Shown here one piece after another: positions 1 through 11,458 of a DNA stretch of 64,000 nucleotides (positions within the stretch are counted from its first letter, which is position 1; every line of letters begins with the position of its first letter). Position numbers and translations under genes: made by a program. The DNA comes from Chlorokybus atmophyticus. Lineage: Eukaryota > Streptophyta > Chlorokybophyceae > Chlorokybales > Chlorokybaceae. The DNA is taken from the NCBI GenBank assembly GCA_009103225.1, contig RHPI01001292.1, positions 17,811 through 81,810 of the forward strand. Direction: 5' to 3'. The notes beneath the pieces are model-generated. The model saw nothing but the letters and a program-made list of their open reading frames with translations, was not told the origin of the DNA and searched no databases.

Positions 1-157
1 TGAAATTTCAAGCCTTCTCTTTAGTCTTATTACGTACAAGACTATTCCACTAACCGAAGATATTTGCCTGTAAAACGGTCGGTCTTTTGCAAAACGACGA
101 TTTTAACGGAATTATTCCCTTAAGGGGAGTCCTTTAACGGGGGTAGACTGTAATGTC
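1..157. repeat. Dispersed repeat, copy A
   Basis: About 135 bp from position 24 resembles 11845-11977. Both copies share GTCTTATTACGTACAA, ATTCCAC, a TATTTGCC stretch and the end TTTAACGGGGTAGACTGTA. The repeat stops exactly where the reverse transcriptase reading frame of the adjoining Ty3/gypsy element starts, so it marks the 5' truncation point of that element. It may be the end of another transposon, but only two copies are visible and its class cannot be told. Confidence 0.6.
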
Positions 158-2211
158 GTTCTTGGGTCTGCGGGGTATTACCGCAAGTTTGTCATGAATT
201 TTCGCGCATTGCGGCCCCTTCGACCACCCTACTCAAGAGGGAAGTCTTGGAGCTAGTCTACAACAAGAGCATGCATTTGCTGCGTTGAACAAGGCATTGA
301 TTAAGGCACCCGACTTGGCTCAGCCCGACATGGACAAACCCTTCATTTTGGCTTGCGACGCATCCGACACAGCTGTGGGAGCTGTGTTACAGCAAGATCA
401 AGGCATGGGTCTTCAACCTGTAGCATTCTTTGATAAGAAACTGAGTGGAGCAGAGCTGAACTACCCTGTGCACGAGAAGGAGGTATTGGTGCAAGTGATG
501 GCGCTGCGACAATGGCGATGCTTTCTTGAGGGCAAAAGGTTCGTGCTGAAGACGGACCATTCCCCATTGAGGTACTTACCGACACAACCACATCTGAGCC
601 GGAGACAAGCGCGGAGGTTGGAGTTCTTCATTTTTTCGATTTTAAGATCAAGTACAAGCTCGGTACGTCCAACAATGTGGCCGATGTGCTAAGCCGGTTG
701 AATGCGATTGAAGCACTCGCTCAAATGCAACCGGAGTGGGCCGACCAGATCCGACAAGTGCTTTGCGAAGATACAGAAGGTAAAAGAGTCTTGCGGGACA
801 TGGAGAGCACAGCAACGGACACAGGTGGACATTGGACAAACGAGACGGCCTACTACGGCATCATGGCCGCTTGTACATCCCTAATGTTGCACATATACGT
901 GTTCAACTTTTAAAGGAAGCTCATGACGTACCCATTGCTGGCCACCAAGGAGTGGAGAGGACGTTGGCAAGCTTGAAACAACACTTTGACTGGCGGGAGA
1001 CGCATCGTGATGTACGCGCCTGTGTGGCGTTGTGCGACGCATGTAAAGGGTAAAAGCAATCAACCAAAAGCCAGGTGGGTTGCTACAACCTCTTCCCGTG
1101 CCATTGTCCAAGTGTGAGTCTTGCGCGGCACGAGAGGCAGCAAGCTTGTTTATGAAGCATGTCTTTTGTTCCCGCAAACTACCATGAAGCATTGTGAGCG
1201 ATCGTGATTCCCGATTCACAAGTAAGTTTTGGGAGGCGCTGCATAGTGCACTGAGTACTACCTTGAAGTTTAGCACGCCTTTCCACCTCAAACTGATGGC
1301 CAAACGGAGCGAGCCAACCGCTTCACCAAAGATATGTTGCGCACCGTGCATGGATGGCAAGACAATTGGGCGGAGTTGCTGGAAGTGGTGGAATTTGCCA
1401 TCAACAACCACACCAATGCAAGCACGTGTGTCACCCCCTTTCTTATAAACTACGGCCAACACTCGTTGACACCACTAACGGCATGGATACCGTGACAAAG
1501 CGACGTTGATGTGGAAGCGGTAACCGATTTTCTTACAACGTGTGCGGACATCAACAAGGCAGCAAGAGAGGCGCAATTGGTGGCACAAAATAGGCCAAAC
1601 CAGTACGCGAACGCGCATCGCCGACATGTCACATTTTGAAAGGCGACATGATATTGCTTTTTGCGAGGAACTTACAGGTGCGTGCAAGAGTTCGCAAGTT
1701 AAGTGAGCGCGGGCTTGGGCCATTACAAGTCATCAAAGTGGTTTCAGACGTGGCATACAAGTTGCAACTGCCTGACTCTATGCACATCCACCCTATCTTT
1801 TACATATCCCTGCTGAAATTATATTGAGGGGAGCCACCATTGCGTCCACCGCCTAAGTTGGCTACGGAAGGTCATATGGAATATGAAGTGGAGGACATAT
1901 TGGGTGATAAGATGGTGCGCAACGTGCGCAAATTTTTAGTGAAGTGGAAAGGCTACCCGATACATGAAGCCACTTGGGAATCGGAGGAGCATTTGGCAAA
2001 TGCACAACATCTCCTGCAACAGTATTTGCGACGACGACCAGAGAATCCTCGAGAGCTTGATTTTAGGCACTTTTTTTGCCCATTTATCGAGCACCACGTT
2101 CTCATGACTAATGGCAGATATCGGCGAGTTATAAGTCTGCCGCGGACATCGACCGGGGCTCCAGGACCAGTCCGGAAGGTGCCACAAACGGAGGGCCAGT
2201 CGAGGAGGGCT
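158..2211 (+). pseudogene. Ty3/gypsy chromovirus pol remnant (RT end, RNase H, integrase, chromodomain)
   Basis: The 3' half of a retrotransposon polyprotein, read in several frames. In order: the end of the reverse transcriptase with GYYRKF near 175; RNase H near 285-690 with LACDASDTAVGAVL, LNYPVHEKE and LKTDHSPLRYL; the HHCC zinc-binding part of integrase near 840-1050, ending CVALCDACKG; part of the integrase core near 1195-1450 with SDRDSRFTSKFWEALHSAL; a C-terminal integrase segment near 1640-1825; and a chromodomain near 1870-2040 with EYEVEDIL, FLVKWKGYP and ATWESEEHL. Frameshifts separate the pieces. The segment that should carry the first catalytic Asp of integrase, between about 1053 and 1194, is missing, so the copy is dead. 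Chromodomains in this family tether integration to modified histones. Confidence 0.9.
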
Positions 2212-2714
2212 TGACAACCGGTTTCTGGAAGGGCCTGGCGCCAAGTAGTATAACTTGACCAATATGCAGCACCATGCAGCACCAAATCAGGAGTTATATA
2301 GTGCTTAGGGAAGGTCTAAAAGTGTACTACAAAAGCCTGCAAAAACATATATGCTTCTAGTTTCGTCTAGCGCTAGAATCGTCTAGACAGTAGCATGTGC
2401 AGACTGGTAGGTATAAAAGTGACATTCTACTATGTGCAATACAACCTTTAACTCCCTAGTTTCTGGTGTGCAAGCTTGGTGGTGGTTAGCAGGGGTTGCT
2501 AGCGTGTGTGCACTGGTGTATGCTTGCTTGTGTGGCGATCCAAGGCGCTACACAAGTCGGTGTGTAGCTTCGAGCGCATGCGCGTGCGCACGCGAGTGGC
2601 GGGGCGCGCGTGTGTGCTTGGCAGAGGGGGCAAGGTTCCGGTGTGAATACCGTGTCTTAGTGAGAGGGTTGTGGATTGGATCAACTCACAGGTGTTAAGG
2701 CACGAGCACCGTCA
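2212..2714 (+). repeat. Long terminal repeat between pol and gag
   Basis: The proposed 503-bp LTR starts TGAC right after a purine-rich stretch (GAGGAGGGC, 2202-2210, a likely polypurine tract) and ends GTCA five bases before a primer-binding site, giving 4-bp inverted ends. A TATA box, TATAAAAG, lies at 2412-2419, as expected for an LTR promoter. The upstream pol and the downstream gag face the same way, so this one LTR serves as the 3' LTR of one element and the 5' LTR of the next. The edges are inferred from end rules, because no second copy is in the window for alignment. Confidence 0.6.
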
Positions 2715-2718
2715 CAAC

Positions 2719-2734
2719 TGGTATTGGAGCGCGG
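2719..2734 (+). other. Primer-binding site of the LTR retrotransposon
   Basis: TGGTATTGGAGCGCGG closely resembles the TGGTATCAGAGC site used by many plant LTR elements to bind initiator methionine tRNA. It sits just after the proposed LTR end and about 90 bases before the gag-like start codon, as expected. Confidence 0.65.
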
Positions 2735-2826
2735 TTTACAAAAGTGAGAGAGGAAGTGTGTGGGCGTTTACACTTTTCAGTCGGAAGCAGAGTGTAGTGT
2801 GTTAGTGGAGATGGAGGAGGGCTCGC

Positions 2827-3485
2827 ATGGAAGAGCTTCAAGCTGCCATTCTAGCATTAAGGGAAGAGCTTCATCAGACTCAAGCGGCGGCACAAGCACA
2901 ACGTGAGGCGTATGAGCATGTGATGGCGCGTGTACAAGTTCCCATGGCATCAAGCTTGCGCGTGCATGTGAAGGTGCCAAAGCCTAAGCCATTCAAGGGT
3001 CAACGTGATGGAGATGCACTAGACGAATGGATTTTTCAAGTATCGTCTTTGTTGAATCAAAAGAGGTGCCCACGCATCTGCACGTGGAGGTTGCAGCGAC
3101 ATTGCTTGAAGGTGCAGCACTTGTATGGTGGAGACATCGTTGTACGCGTGTTGCAAGTGGGTTGGCGCTACCATTGACCACCATGGAAGAGTTGGCTCTG
3201 AAGATCAGGCATCAGTTTGTTCCCGTGGAGAGTGTAAAGGCCGCACGCGATAAAATTGCAACCCTTGTGCAAGCGGGGTAGGTGACGGCGTGCACGGCTA
3301 CGTTTCAGCATTTGGTGATGTCCATACCCAATACGGCGGAGGAAGTGCAGGTGGACAGGTACACACATGGTTTGAAACTTTTGGGACATAAAGAAGTGGA
3401 GAGCTACAGGACCTTAAAACTTTGGGGCAAGCTAAACCCCCCGCCAATGACACTTTGTGTGTCCCTGATAGCTAGTCCACTCTGA
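2827..3485 (+). pseudogene. Ty3/gypsy gag remnant
   Basis: This is a gag-like protein beginning MEELQAAILALREELH, a short coiled coil, followed by PKPKPFKGQRDGDALDEW, the usual start of the retrotransposon gag core. A frameshift near 3055-3065 moves the reading into another frame, where LEGAALVWWRH and EELALKIRHQFVP match the core fold of this family. A TAG at 3279-3281 and loss of homology after about 3485 end it. No zinc knuckle, protease or downstream pol follows, so only the 5' part of a second element survives here. It uses the LTR and primer-binding site just upstream. Confidence 0.8.
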
Positions 3486-4204
3486 GTAGACAAGTTGGGA
3501 GAAGCTTCGCTATCCTGCTTAGCTCCCTCCTTGTCACTTTCAGTGAGTTCGTAGCTCTCACTCGTACCCGAGTCTCACTTTATCATCATTCCATGAATCG
3601 TATGATAACGGTGGGTCAGGGACGGCGCGGTACTTGTCACCTTCCTCTTCTTGCTCATCCATCCGCCCAAGGATTCGCGTTAGCAAGTGCACAAATACAC
3701 AGATTGTCCACCGCAAAATTGGTAAATGCTAGTGATTTTGTCTCGTCAAGTCTTGAGGGGTTAACGTGGGGTATACAGCCCAAACAAGAGCTGCCCACAC
3801 ATTTCTCAACTAAACACTCACTCTGCAATAAACCGCACGCAAATCCATGAGACGGTTCACAAGCTATGGCTGCCTAAAATTTTCACTTTGTACAACCTAG
3901 CTCAACTCACAATTGTAATTGACACACGTGGTGCAAAAATCTTATTAAATCGACCTTATTCGCCGAAATCGGCTAGTTGTAAGTTGTGAGTTTGATATCG
4001 GCCGCTCAAAAATGACTCAGGCGGCTTTAACGCACTTACTGGCGGTTGGAACAGCCGATGTTGACACCGGACTGCCCCCAAGGAAATTGTACTTTTTGAA
4101 TGATATATAACCCTTCACACCACCACGAATCCATGTGGTGGCAAGCACACACAAGTGAAGCAAAATATGTTATAAACAAGGTGATGTGCTGAGATGCACT
4201 GCTT
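3486..4204. other. Intergenic stretch without a recognised gene
   Basis: Only short open frames occur here and none shows a known domain or paired splice sites. The DNA after the gag remnant becomes more AT-rich toward 3880-4000. It could be decayed retrotransposon. Confidence 0.4.
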
Positions 4205-4516
4205 GGGGGGGGGGGGGGGGGGGAANNNNNNNNNNNNNNNNNNNNNNNNNNNNNNNNNNNNNNNNNNNNNNNNNNNNNNNNNNNNNNNNNNNNNNNNNNN
4301 NNNNNNNNNNNNNNNNNNNNNNNNNNNNNNNNNNNNNNNNNNNNNNNNNNNNNNNNNNNNNNNNNNNNNNNNNNNNNNNNNNNNNNNNNNNNNNNNNNNN
4401 NNNNNNNNNNNNNNNNNNNNNNNNNNNNNNNNNNNNNNNNNNNNNNNNNNNNNNNNNNNNNNNNNNNNNNNNNNNNNNNNNNNNNNNNNNNNNNNNNNNN
4501 NNNNNNNNNNNNNNNN

Positions 4517-4547
<31 letters not shown>
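4205..4547. other. Assembly gap flanked by poly-G runs
   Basis: Unknown bases occupy 4226-4516. A run of 19 G lies on the left (4205-4223) and 31 G on the right (4517-4547). Long G homopolymers stop polymerases, which probably caused the gap, and its true length may differ from 291. Open frames crossing it are not real. Confidence 0.95.
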
Positions 4548-4548
<1 letters not shown>

Positions 4549-4585
4549 AAACTGCCTGTGTGGCCGCCTCCTATAACAGCAAACC

Positions 4586-4656
4586 AGGCTAGGCAGGGCA
4601 AGGCAAGCTAGGCTAAGCTAGGCAAGGCAAAGCAAACTAGGCTAGGCAAGTTAAGC
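4586..4656. repeat. Degenerate GGCAA/GGCTA short tandem repeat
   Basis: Five-base units of the form (A)GGCAA and (A)GGCTA alternate for about 70 bp beside the poly-G gap. This is low-complexity DNA with no coding signal. Confidence 0.75.
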
Positions 4657-4917
4657 ACCAGCAGCAGCGCTAGTTACATCTACAACCATCTAATAACTAC
4701 CACGAGTTGCCGCCGCCGCCGCTGCCTGCCGCCTCCCCTCCCACATGCCCCTCGCCGCCTGTGTTCCAATACCAATGCAAGGAGGGGTGCTACCGCCCCC
4801 TCTAATCATTTACCCCAACACCGCCACCAGCCAGGCCGTCGACACCGCCGCCAGGGGCAATTGCCGGAGCAGAAGATTCTTTGGCTACCGCGGCATTAGC
4901 AGTGCCGGCATACAGCT

Positions 4918-5030
4918 GATATCCACACGAGACTCATGTCTCGTGTCGATATCAATGTTACACATAAGTAACATTACATTAGGGCCTTGACACTAGGTTA
5001 ACGGCCCTGATACAGCTTGATTGGCTGTAT
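4918..5030. repeat. Array of consecutive hairpins
   Basis: Four inverted repeats follow each other almost without spacer. 4918-4933 pairs with 4938-4953 (16-bp arms, one mismatch, loop TCAT). 4954-4961 pairs with 4968-4975 (8 bp, perfect). 4981-4986 pairs with 5003-5008 (6 bp, long loop). 5010-5016 pairs with 5024-5030 (7 bp, perfect). The array ends at the stop codon of a minus-strand exon (5030-5032), so it may lie in the 3' untranslated region of the SET-domain gene. It resembles palindromic repeats known from volvocine algae. Its role is unknown. Confidence 0.8.
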
Positions 5031-7350
5031 TAGGGCGTTGGAACCCTTATGTAATCCTCCATAGGTAGCACTCCGTTACACCGTGTCATTATGGCGTCCT
5101 GAGCGGCCATCTCTTGAAGGCCTTGTCGAATTGCAGTCTCTGCCTTACGCCACACTTTTTGATAGGTTTGTGCGGATTAAAACCACCGGTTTGAACAAGT
5201 TTAACACTTATATTTTATCACCTTTTTAAACACAAACATACCCTCTGTTCGTTCAGTTGTTCTGTTGTGGACTCTATCTGTCTTAACAATAGGAATAGTC
5301 CTTCTGGCATGCGTGTAAGCTCAGCGCACTTGCTTTCAGCTAGGTTAAATATCAAATAGGTAACCCACCTTGGGTTTCTGCTGCGTATCGTAGCTAGAAT
5401 TGAGGAAGCCAGCTATGTTCCCATAGCGAGGGTGGCCATCAATGACTAGGCTCTGGCGGCGTGACACGTCATTAATGACCTGCAGATGGTATCGCTGATG
5501 GTGCTGGTGCTCCTTTTAAGGGAATGTCTTTTTATTCTCTTGGTAGGAGTACCACTTGCCGTCAAAGACCATGATGCGTTCACCCTTCATAATAGGATGG
5601 CAGGTGAACAAGCCCAACCCTGCGCCAGGGATGTAGAAAGGCTTGATGACGAACTCTTTGCCAGCGAAATGGAAGAATTCACCTATGGGAATTGGACCGT
5701 TCATCCACAGCTGCCATGGTTCACCGGTCGCTCTATGTATGGGCTTGCGGTTGGGAAGCAAATTGTCACTCTACAAACAACAAGTGACGGTAACTTGGTG
5801 TGAGTTGTCATAGGCTGCAGCTGAGCAGTCCATGCAGCTTGGCGCCCATGGCATGTGATCAGCCTGCATGATACCATGCGAACAAAGACGCACCCGCAAA
5901 TGTTCTTGTAGCGTTCTGATGGCGGTGGCAACTCCACAGTATTAATCCTCGTCTTGGTGAATTGATTGACCTCGGCTGCAGCATTGATCACAGCCTTTCG
6001 GGCCTGCGCTGATCGGTGTTGCCTTGACGTACTTGGCTTAACAGCTTGTGGGGCATCGACTACAGGTTGGTTCACCCCGCCACCATGTGTGTAACGAAAA
6101 TGGTAAGGATATCATATACATTTAACGACTCACAGACCGTCTCAACGTATGACATAAGGCGACGCGCAACATGTCCTAATCAGAGCACTCAAAGAGTATT
6201 TGCATGGTTACTTACAGGTGTTTGGGGAGTTTTGAAAGATCCGGTTGCCGATGACGTTTTTATTTTCATGCCTCGCCAGCTGGCATGCCTCGGCTTCTTT
6301 GCAGGTGGCCTCACCTCTTCCTCCTCAGATTGCTCTGCCAATTCCAACACCTCTTCCGCAGCCTTCTGCGCCGACTCCTCCGACCCCTCCAACATCACAT
6401 CCTCGAGTTGTTCCTCGAGCTCCTGTGGCTCCCTAGTGACTGCCGCAGCAAAGCCGAACTCGATTTCCTCCGCTGTTGACGCTGCTGACGCTCAACTTGC
6501 AGCGGCAACACCTAAACCTTGCTACCGCTGACGCTTTGTCCGTTTTGGTGTGGCTTGCTCGTTCGGGTAAATGGGGATGTTATTGTAATCGTGCTCAGCG
6601 TCATCCCAGAATTTCTTGTTGTGTGTAACAAGCGACAAGGTTAGCAACGAAGGAGTTGTAATGGCAGTTTTTGCTAACATCTGCATGTGCTTACAAATGC
6701 AAAGGCTCCAGTGTGATGCTTTTGCAGGTACTTTTCGGTGGCTCTCCACACGTTGTAGATGGAAACCGTGCGCTGTTTTGGATGTTTTAGGGTCCGCACC
6801 CTAACATATGCTTCACGTAAGTAACTTTTTATACAGTCTTTTGCCTACATATCACTTCACTAGCATGTATACAACCATGCTTCTCTAAACTGTGCGCACT
6901 TGTAGACCACAAACATCACGTAATTTTTTGCGCGTCTTTGAGTCTATAAGAACAAACGCATGTTCACAACATCACACGCACCCGCACTGCTTTGGAGAAA
7001 TCATCCCCCATCCCTTCAGCTCATCTGCTATCTCCCTGTCGCCCTGGTTGGTGCGTCTGCGCATGTACCTGCAATATCTGATGTGCAGGTGCTGCGCGAT
7101 CTTTGCAGTTTTAATGTGGGTGATTTCAGGATTACCGTTGGGCTGTTGAAGGCCCGCCTTCATGTTTTGCAGCAGTAGGGACAGTGCCGATAGAAAGTCC
7201 GCTGGTGTGAAGGCTGCCTCCGAGTCTCCTGTGAAGTCGACAATGCCACAGACACGGTAAGATTGTCATTATCCATGGTGTTTCTTAGCTTGCTGATTTC
7301 TGCAACAAGTTGCTCTGGACTACACTCTTATGCAACACAAGCCAGCACTT
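5030..7350 (-). CDS. SET-domain protein, multi-exon
   Basis: A set of minus-strand exons joined by good splice signals. From the N-terminus: about 7000-7255 (LSALSLLLQNMKAGLQQPNG, then IAQHLHIRYCRYMRRR); 6693-6805 (LKHPKQRTVSIYNVWRATEK, donor GTAAGC); 6530-6620 (KFWDDAEHDYNNIPIYPNE); 6215-6500, acidic with a PPAKKPRH nuclear-localisation-like motif and donor GTAAGT; 5890-6060; and about 5500-5775 with the start of a SET fold, IPGAGLGLFTCHPIMKGERI. The exon at about 5356-5489 carries HPRYGNIAGFLNSSYD, which matches the GN-x-ARF-x-N core of SET methyltransferases. SET proteins methylate lysines, often on histones. The usual NHSC and YG motifs are not seen and the last exons (5030-5340) are hard to place, so activity is doubtful. 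The first exon is unresolved. An AAACCCTA motif at 7458-7465 may mark the promoter. Confidence 0.6.
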
Positions 7351-7711
7351 CGCTACCACACCTCCGCTATCACCGCCAAAACTACCTTACGCACACCAAC
7401 CATCATGACCTACAGGCCGTCGGCGGCGGCACAGGCGATCGCATAGACCGCTCCGACAAACCCTAGGTCACAGGTATAAAAATTAAATTCATTTGGATGT
7501 TTCTTTCGTTGTCAGACTCCGACAGTGTTTTGGTTGTTCGTTGTGTGTTGTGTTCGTTGTTTTGGTATGTGCGTTGTGCGCATGCGCTGTGCAATGTGCG
7601 CAGTGTAACTTCGGCATTGGTTATGGCAGCAGCATTAAGTTGCGTGCTGTAGGCTGATGTATGAGCCTTTTGCTAGCTGGAAGCTTAAGTGCGTTGTGCA
7701 TAGTGTAGCAA

Positions 7712-10230
7712 TGGCGACATCAGTGCCTTCTGCCGATCAAGCCTTCAACCTTAGGATAGAGGGCTAGAAAACCGGTGACAGACTTCTGCGGGAGAACTTT
7801 TCCTCTGCACCCCACCCATGTGCGAAACATGGACAAGTTCACCAACGAGATCAAGCAGTGGGCCAACATACCTGGTCATAGTTGGAAGGAGGTGAATTTT
7901 GGATAGGCGAAGCAAGTATCCTGCACAGCAGGCCAGCATTGCTAAGCTAGAGAGGTTTTGTGAGGAGTTAGAGCTGGAGCCGGCTAAAGCCTCGAGTGTT
8001 TGGTGAGGGCGTAGAGCTCCGCATGTCAAGAAGTCAGTTGAATCCTATGACGGTTTGCTTTGAATGCCTTGTGTAGATTGGTAACTTTTTAGTTGAAACC
8101 CGCCAGCCTTCATGCATATAGCAAGCTTTGCTAGCCCTCAAGCTGTTGCTGCTAGCCGATGTCGCCATTGTGGCAAGTCAGTTGATATCACGCTGTTTGC
8201 CGAATTGTTATGCTATTTGACATAGATGGCTTGCTGTTTGGCTGAACTTAGCTAGTCTGCATGCATATGCAGCTCCTTTTGCTATTGATTTGTGTTGTTG
8301 TAAGTCGGCTGCCACTGTGGCAAGTTGGTTGCTATCACGCTGTTTGCCGAGTCGTCAAGTACTGCTTGTCAAGCTGTAACACTATCTAGTGCCTTTGGGT
8401 CAGCAGTGAATTGCATAACCCGTATACATTGGATCGATGCTATGAGGCTGCAGGTCTTAGCAATGTATAATTTGCTGTCTCTCTTGGTGGTGGTGCAATG
8501 CGTTCCATAACTCATAGGCCTTGCGCAGTGTCTATGAGATCTTGGGTCACAACAACGACACACAGGCATGACAGTCCGGGACAATGCGGGTTTTGAGACT
8601 AAAGCAGCTTGTTGGACATGTCGCTAACAACAATTGCTTGACAGTGCACATTAGAGCGCATTTTTTAAAATGCTAATGAACATTGGAGGGGTGTTAAACA
8701 ACGAGAACGCCAAGGCAAGACTAGAGAACAGCGGGTCCAATTCTGGGCGGATGTTTCTAAAGCAGAGCAAACAGCCAGACATGCCACAGCTGCTCGTTGC
8801 CATTTTTTAAGGTGGGGCAGAGTTTTCGTCCCTAACCATTATAGCCCTGCGCAGATCGTTATGCTGTGGTGCCCCTTGAGCGACGGCCCCCTTTCAGATG
8901 ACGTGCTGCGGGCTACATGACTTCAATTCAGGTGCGGTCTATGTGTGAATGCAACACTATCACATTTGAACGGCTTAGCAAGCTGAACTTGCAGATGCTG
9001 TGTTGTGTTGTCTTACATACTCCCTGTACATACAGTGTTGACATGAAGACGCTTACGACCAAGGCAAAGTGTTTGACGATATAGAGCACTTTTCAAGAAA
9101 GCAACCATGTGTGCCCGTGGCCATTGCCACCATTCTTGAAATTGCTAAGGTGGATAAGCCTTGCCGCACGTACAGCGTGCAGATCATCAACTGGCTGTCA
9201 ATATTTTGCGAGGAAGACGACATATTGTCACTTGGTGCACGGTCTATGGTTTTGTCACTGCATGTCAACAAGTGCATAGCGTGTAGTTAGCACAAGTATG
9301 CACAAGTGAATCGCCTATGACCGTGACAACCGCTGGAGTGCATGTGCAGAGCGTGACGGTTGAGTGGCCACTTATGTTCATGAGCCAGATGGGCACCTGC
9401 GTCTGTGAAAACGGGGAATGCAGCTTGAATAGGCACGTTGGGATGGGGGAATGCCAGGCGAGAGTACTTGAAGACATGGATGCGCAGCAAGAACAAGGCA
9501 ATCAGTTTTGTTTGCTATGTGCTAGCAAGTTTATCAATTTAATTCATTACTGGTTGTGATCATGGTGTGCCCATGCAGGGCTCCGTCCGCGAGGTTACAG
9601 TGGATACTGAGCAGCTGGAGCAGCTGGCGGCTGTGTGACGTGGCATTGAGCAACCACTACAAGGGCGCAGGTTGGCCGGCAATGGGATTTTGGCGGAAAA
9701 AGGAGGTGGCGCTGATGGAGAGTTTGGCACCTCTTCCCTTTGGCGACCACGCCCGATGGGTAGCATCCAAAGCAGGCGCATCATGCAAGTGGTTGTGCTG
9801 TTTGCAATCAAGAAGAAGTGGCTTGGTGAAGACCCAATGTAGGATGGTCAACTCGGCTTGATACATACGAGGAAACGGCCATGTATGTTATGCTTACAGA
9901 CCACTCAAAGGTCCGCTCATAGGCTTGGCAGCTGTGATCAGTGCCATACTGCACTCTATAGGGTATGGTCATAAGCTGCTCGCCTGTAAGCGATTGTGCG
10001 GTGTACGAGCTGTCTGGCCTTTGTGTATGTGATTGTACACATTCGCCACTCATTGTCAATGCAGGCATGCCGGTTGAAAGTGACCACCTGCGCCCAAGAG
10101 GTTCCGCTTCATGGGGCGATGGGGAGCCAAGCAAGACGGCATCCTCAAAATCATTGATATCAAACATGTGCAAAGTTACTACGGTTACATGTTGCGACTG
10201 TTACGTTACGTGTAACTTACGTGTCTATTC
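7712..10230 (+). pseudogene. Unrecognised plus-strand gene or decayed element, scattered coding-like exons
   Basis: Several plus-strand pieces look coded but do not join into one intact frame. They are MATSVPSADQAFNLRIEG at 7712; MDKFTNEIKQWANIPGHSW near 7828; a piece at 8670-8808 (MNIGGVLNNENAKARLENSG); 9040-9280 (VFDDIEHFSRKQP, LEIAKVDKPC); 9345-9500 (VEWPLMFMSQMGTCVC); 9592-9840, with an in-frame TGA near 9636; 9883-9987, with a hydrophobic stretch GPLIGLAAVISAILHSIGYG and donor GTAAGC; and 10100-10207 (FRFMGRWGAKQDGILKIIDI). No domain was recognised. In-frame stops and apparent frame changes suggest a decaying gene or transposon-borne gene, though missed introns could explain some of them. 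Confidence 0.35.
8161..8355. repeat. Diverged direct duplication, about 145-bp period
   Basis: 8161-8208 and 8304-8355 share TGTGGCAAGT and the block ATCACGCTGTTTGCCGA with scattered differences. The offset is about 145 bp. It probably arose by an old local tandem duplication within the unrecognised region. Confidence 0.6.
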
Positions 10231-10505
10231 TTCAAGCATTGTACATTGCGTTCTACAGTTGCCGTGTTGCTCATATGCGGTGTGCGCGCGCAGTGTCTGC
10301 GACAACAGATGTTGGCGCACGCGGCGTGCACTTGTTCATTGAAAAGGCCGTCTACAATTGCAAGTGTAGAGCGATCAGAAGGAGCGTGTGAAGTGCCGAA
10401 ATCACATGGTGTGCGCAGCGTGCGCTTAGTCTCATTATTGGCAGTTTATGAGCGCTGGTGACCTTAGTAGTAGCTAAGAGACCTTGCTGCAAATAGGATA
10501 GCTTT

Positions 10506-11458
10506 TTAACATTTTGCATGGCAAGCTGATTGATTCAAAAGTGCGCCATAAATCTGCATGAGACAACGCTTGGTCACACATGAACTTACAATCACACATG
10601 TGGACTGACAGTTTGCGCAAACCGACTTCAAGTTGCCAACTAGCAATAGTGCCGAACACCTGCCCTCAGCAATCATCCAAGCCTTCTTGTTGTTCTCGTA
10701 CTCCACACCGATGGGGATGGGAGTCCGTGTGCTCCCAAAAGACCTAGGTCTTTGAGACGTACCAATCAGCAAAAGGGGATATTTTTCGAAGCCGTCGGCA
10801 TTCACACACAATGCTATTGTGAATCCTTCTCTCTCTTCCCCCCTCTCGCTTCTTCACTTGCAGTGACCAATGTGCAGCGTGGAAGAGCCCGGTGGAATAC
10901 CCCACTCTCATCTATGTAGAAGGTGTTGGTAGCGCCGTACTCTTTAATAATCTCTGGCAAGTCAGCTCGGGCCATGTCGATCCCTTCTTCATCTGCATCG
11001 TTGCTTCCCCGTGCAGTGGTTTAGCGGAGATGCCATGACAATTCTTCTTGAACCGATTTACCCACCCGTGTGATGCATTGAAGTCCTCTATGTTCGACTT
11101 GCTAGCAAAGTCTTTGCCCTTCTCTATCAGTATCGTGTCTGTGATGATGGCATTGCGAGCTTGAGCTTGTTCAAACCATGCATACAGTGCATGCATCCTC
11201 CAACTGAGGAGGTGCTGCAAGCCGCATGCGCTTGGTACTTGCAACAAAATTACCCCCCTGAGCTAGCGTCTCAACTGCCTTATCACGGTCAGTCAGCAAC
11301 TTGGACAATGCACTCTGTTTTATAACCAATTTCAACTTGGATTTAATGCTAGCAATGAAATCCGCTTGCCTAACGTTGGCGTTTTCGCACAATTCGTCGT
11401 ACAACTCTAATATGCGCTTCTTGTCCTTCAGAGTGACGTTGCTACGCTTGGCGGGCTA
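10506..11458 (-). pseudogene. pogo/CENP-B-type DDE transposase fragment
   Basis: The reading starts MSAP followed at once by an in-frame TAG, then KRSNVTLKDKKRILELYDEL and SALSKLLTDRDKAVE, a psq-type helix-turn-helix. Next comes a Tc5/CENP-B helix-turn-helix with ALYAWFEQAQARN and HGWVNRFKK (near 11030-11180). The start of the DDE domain follows with TFYIDESGVFHRALP (near 10905; first catalytic Asp), then CVNADGFEKYPLLLIGTSQR and KAWMIAEG (near 10660-10810). The copy ends at about 10506, before the second and third catalytic Asp, and is dead. It is related to, but clearly diverged from, the copy in the transposon at 43972-47188. Confidence 0.85.

Noticed and set aside
4170-4611. Open frames of poly-Gly or poly-Pro across the gap
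   Set aside because: They consist of the G runs and unknown bases; there is no real coding evidence.
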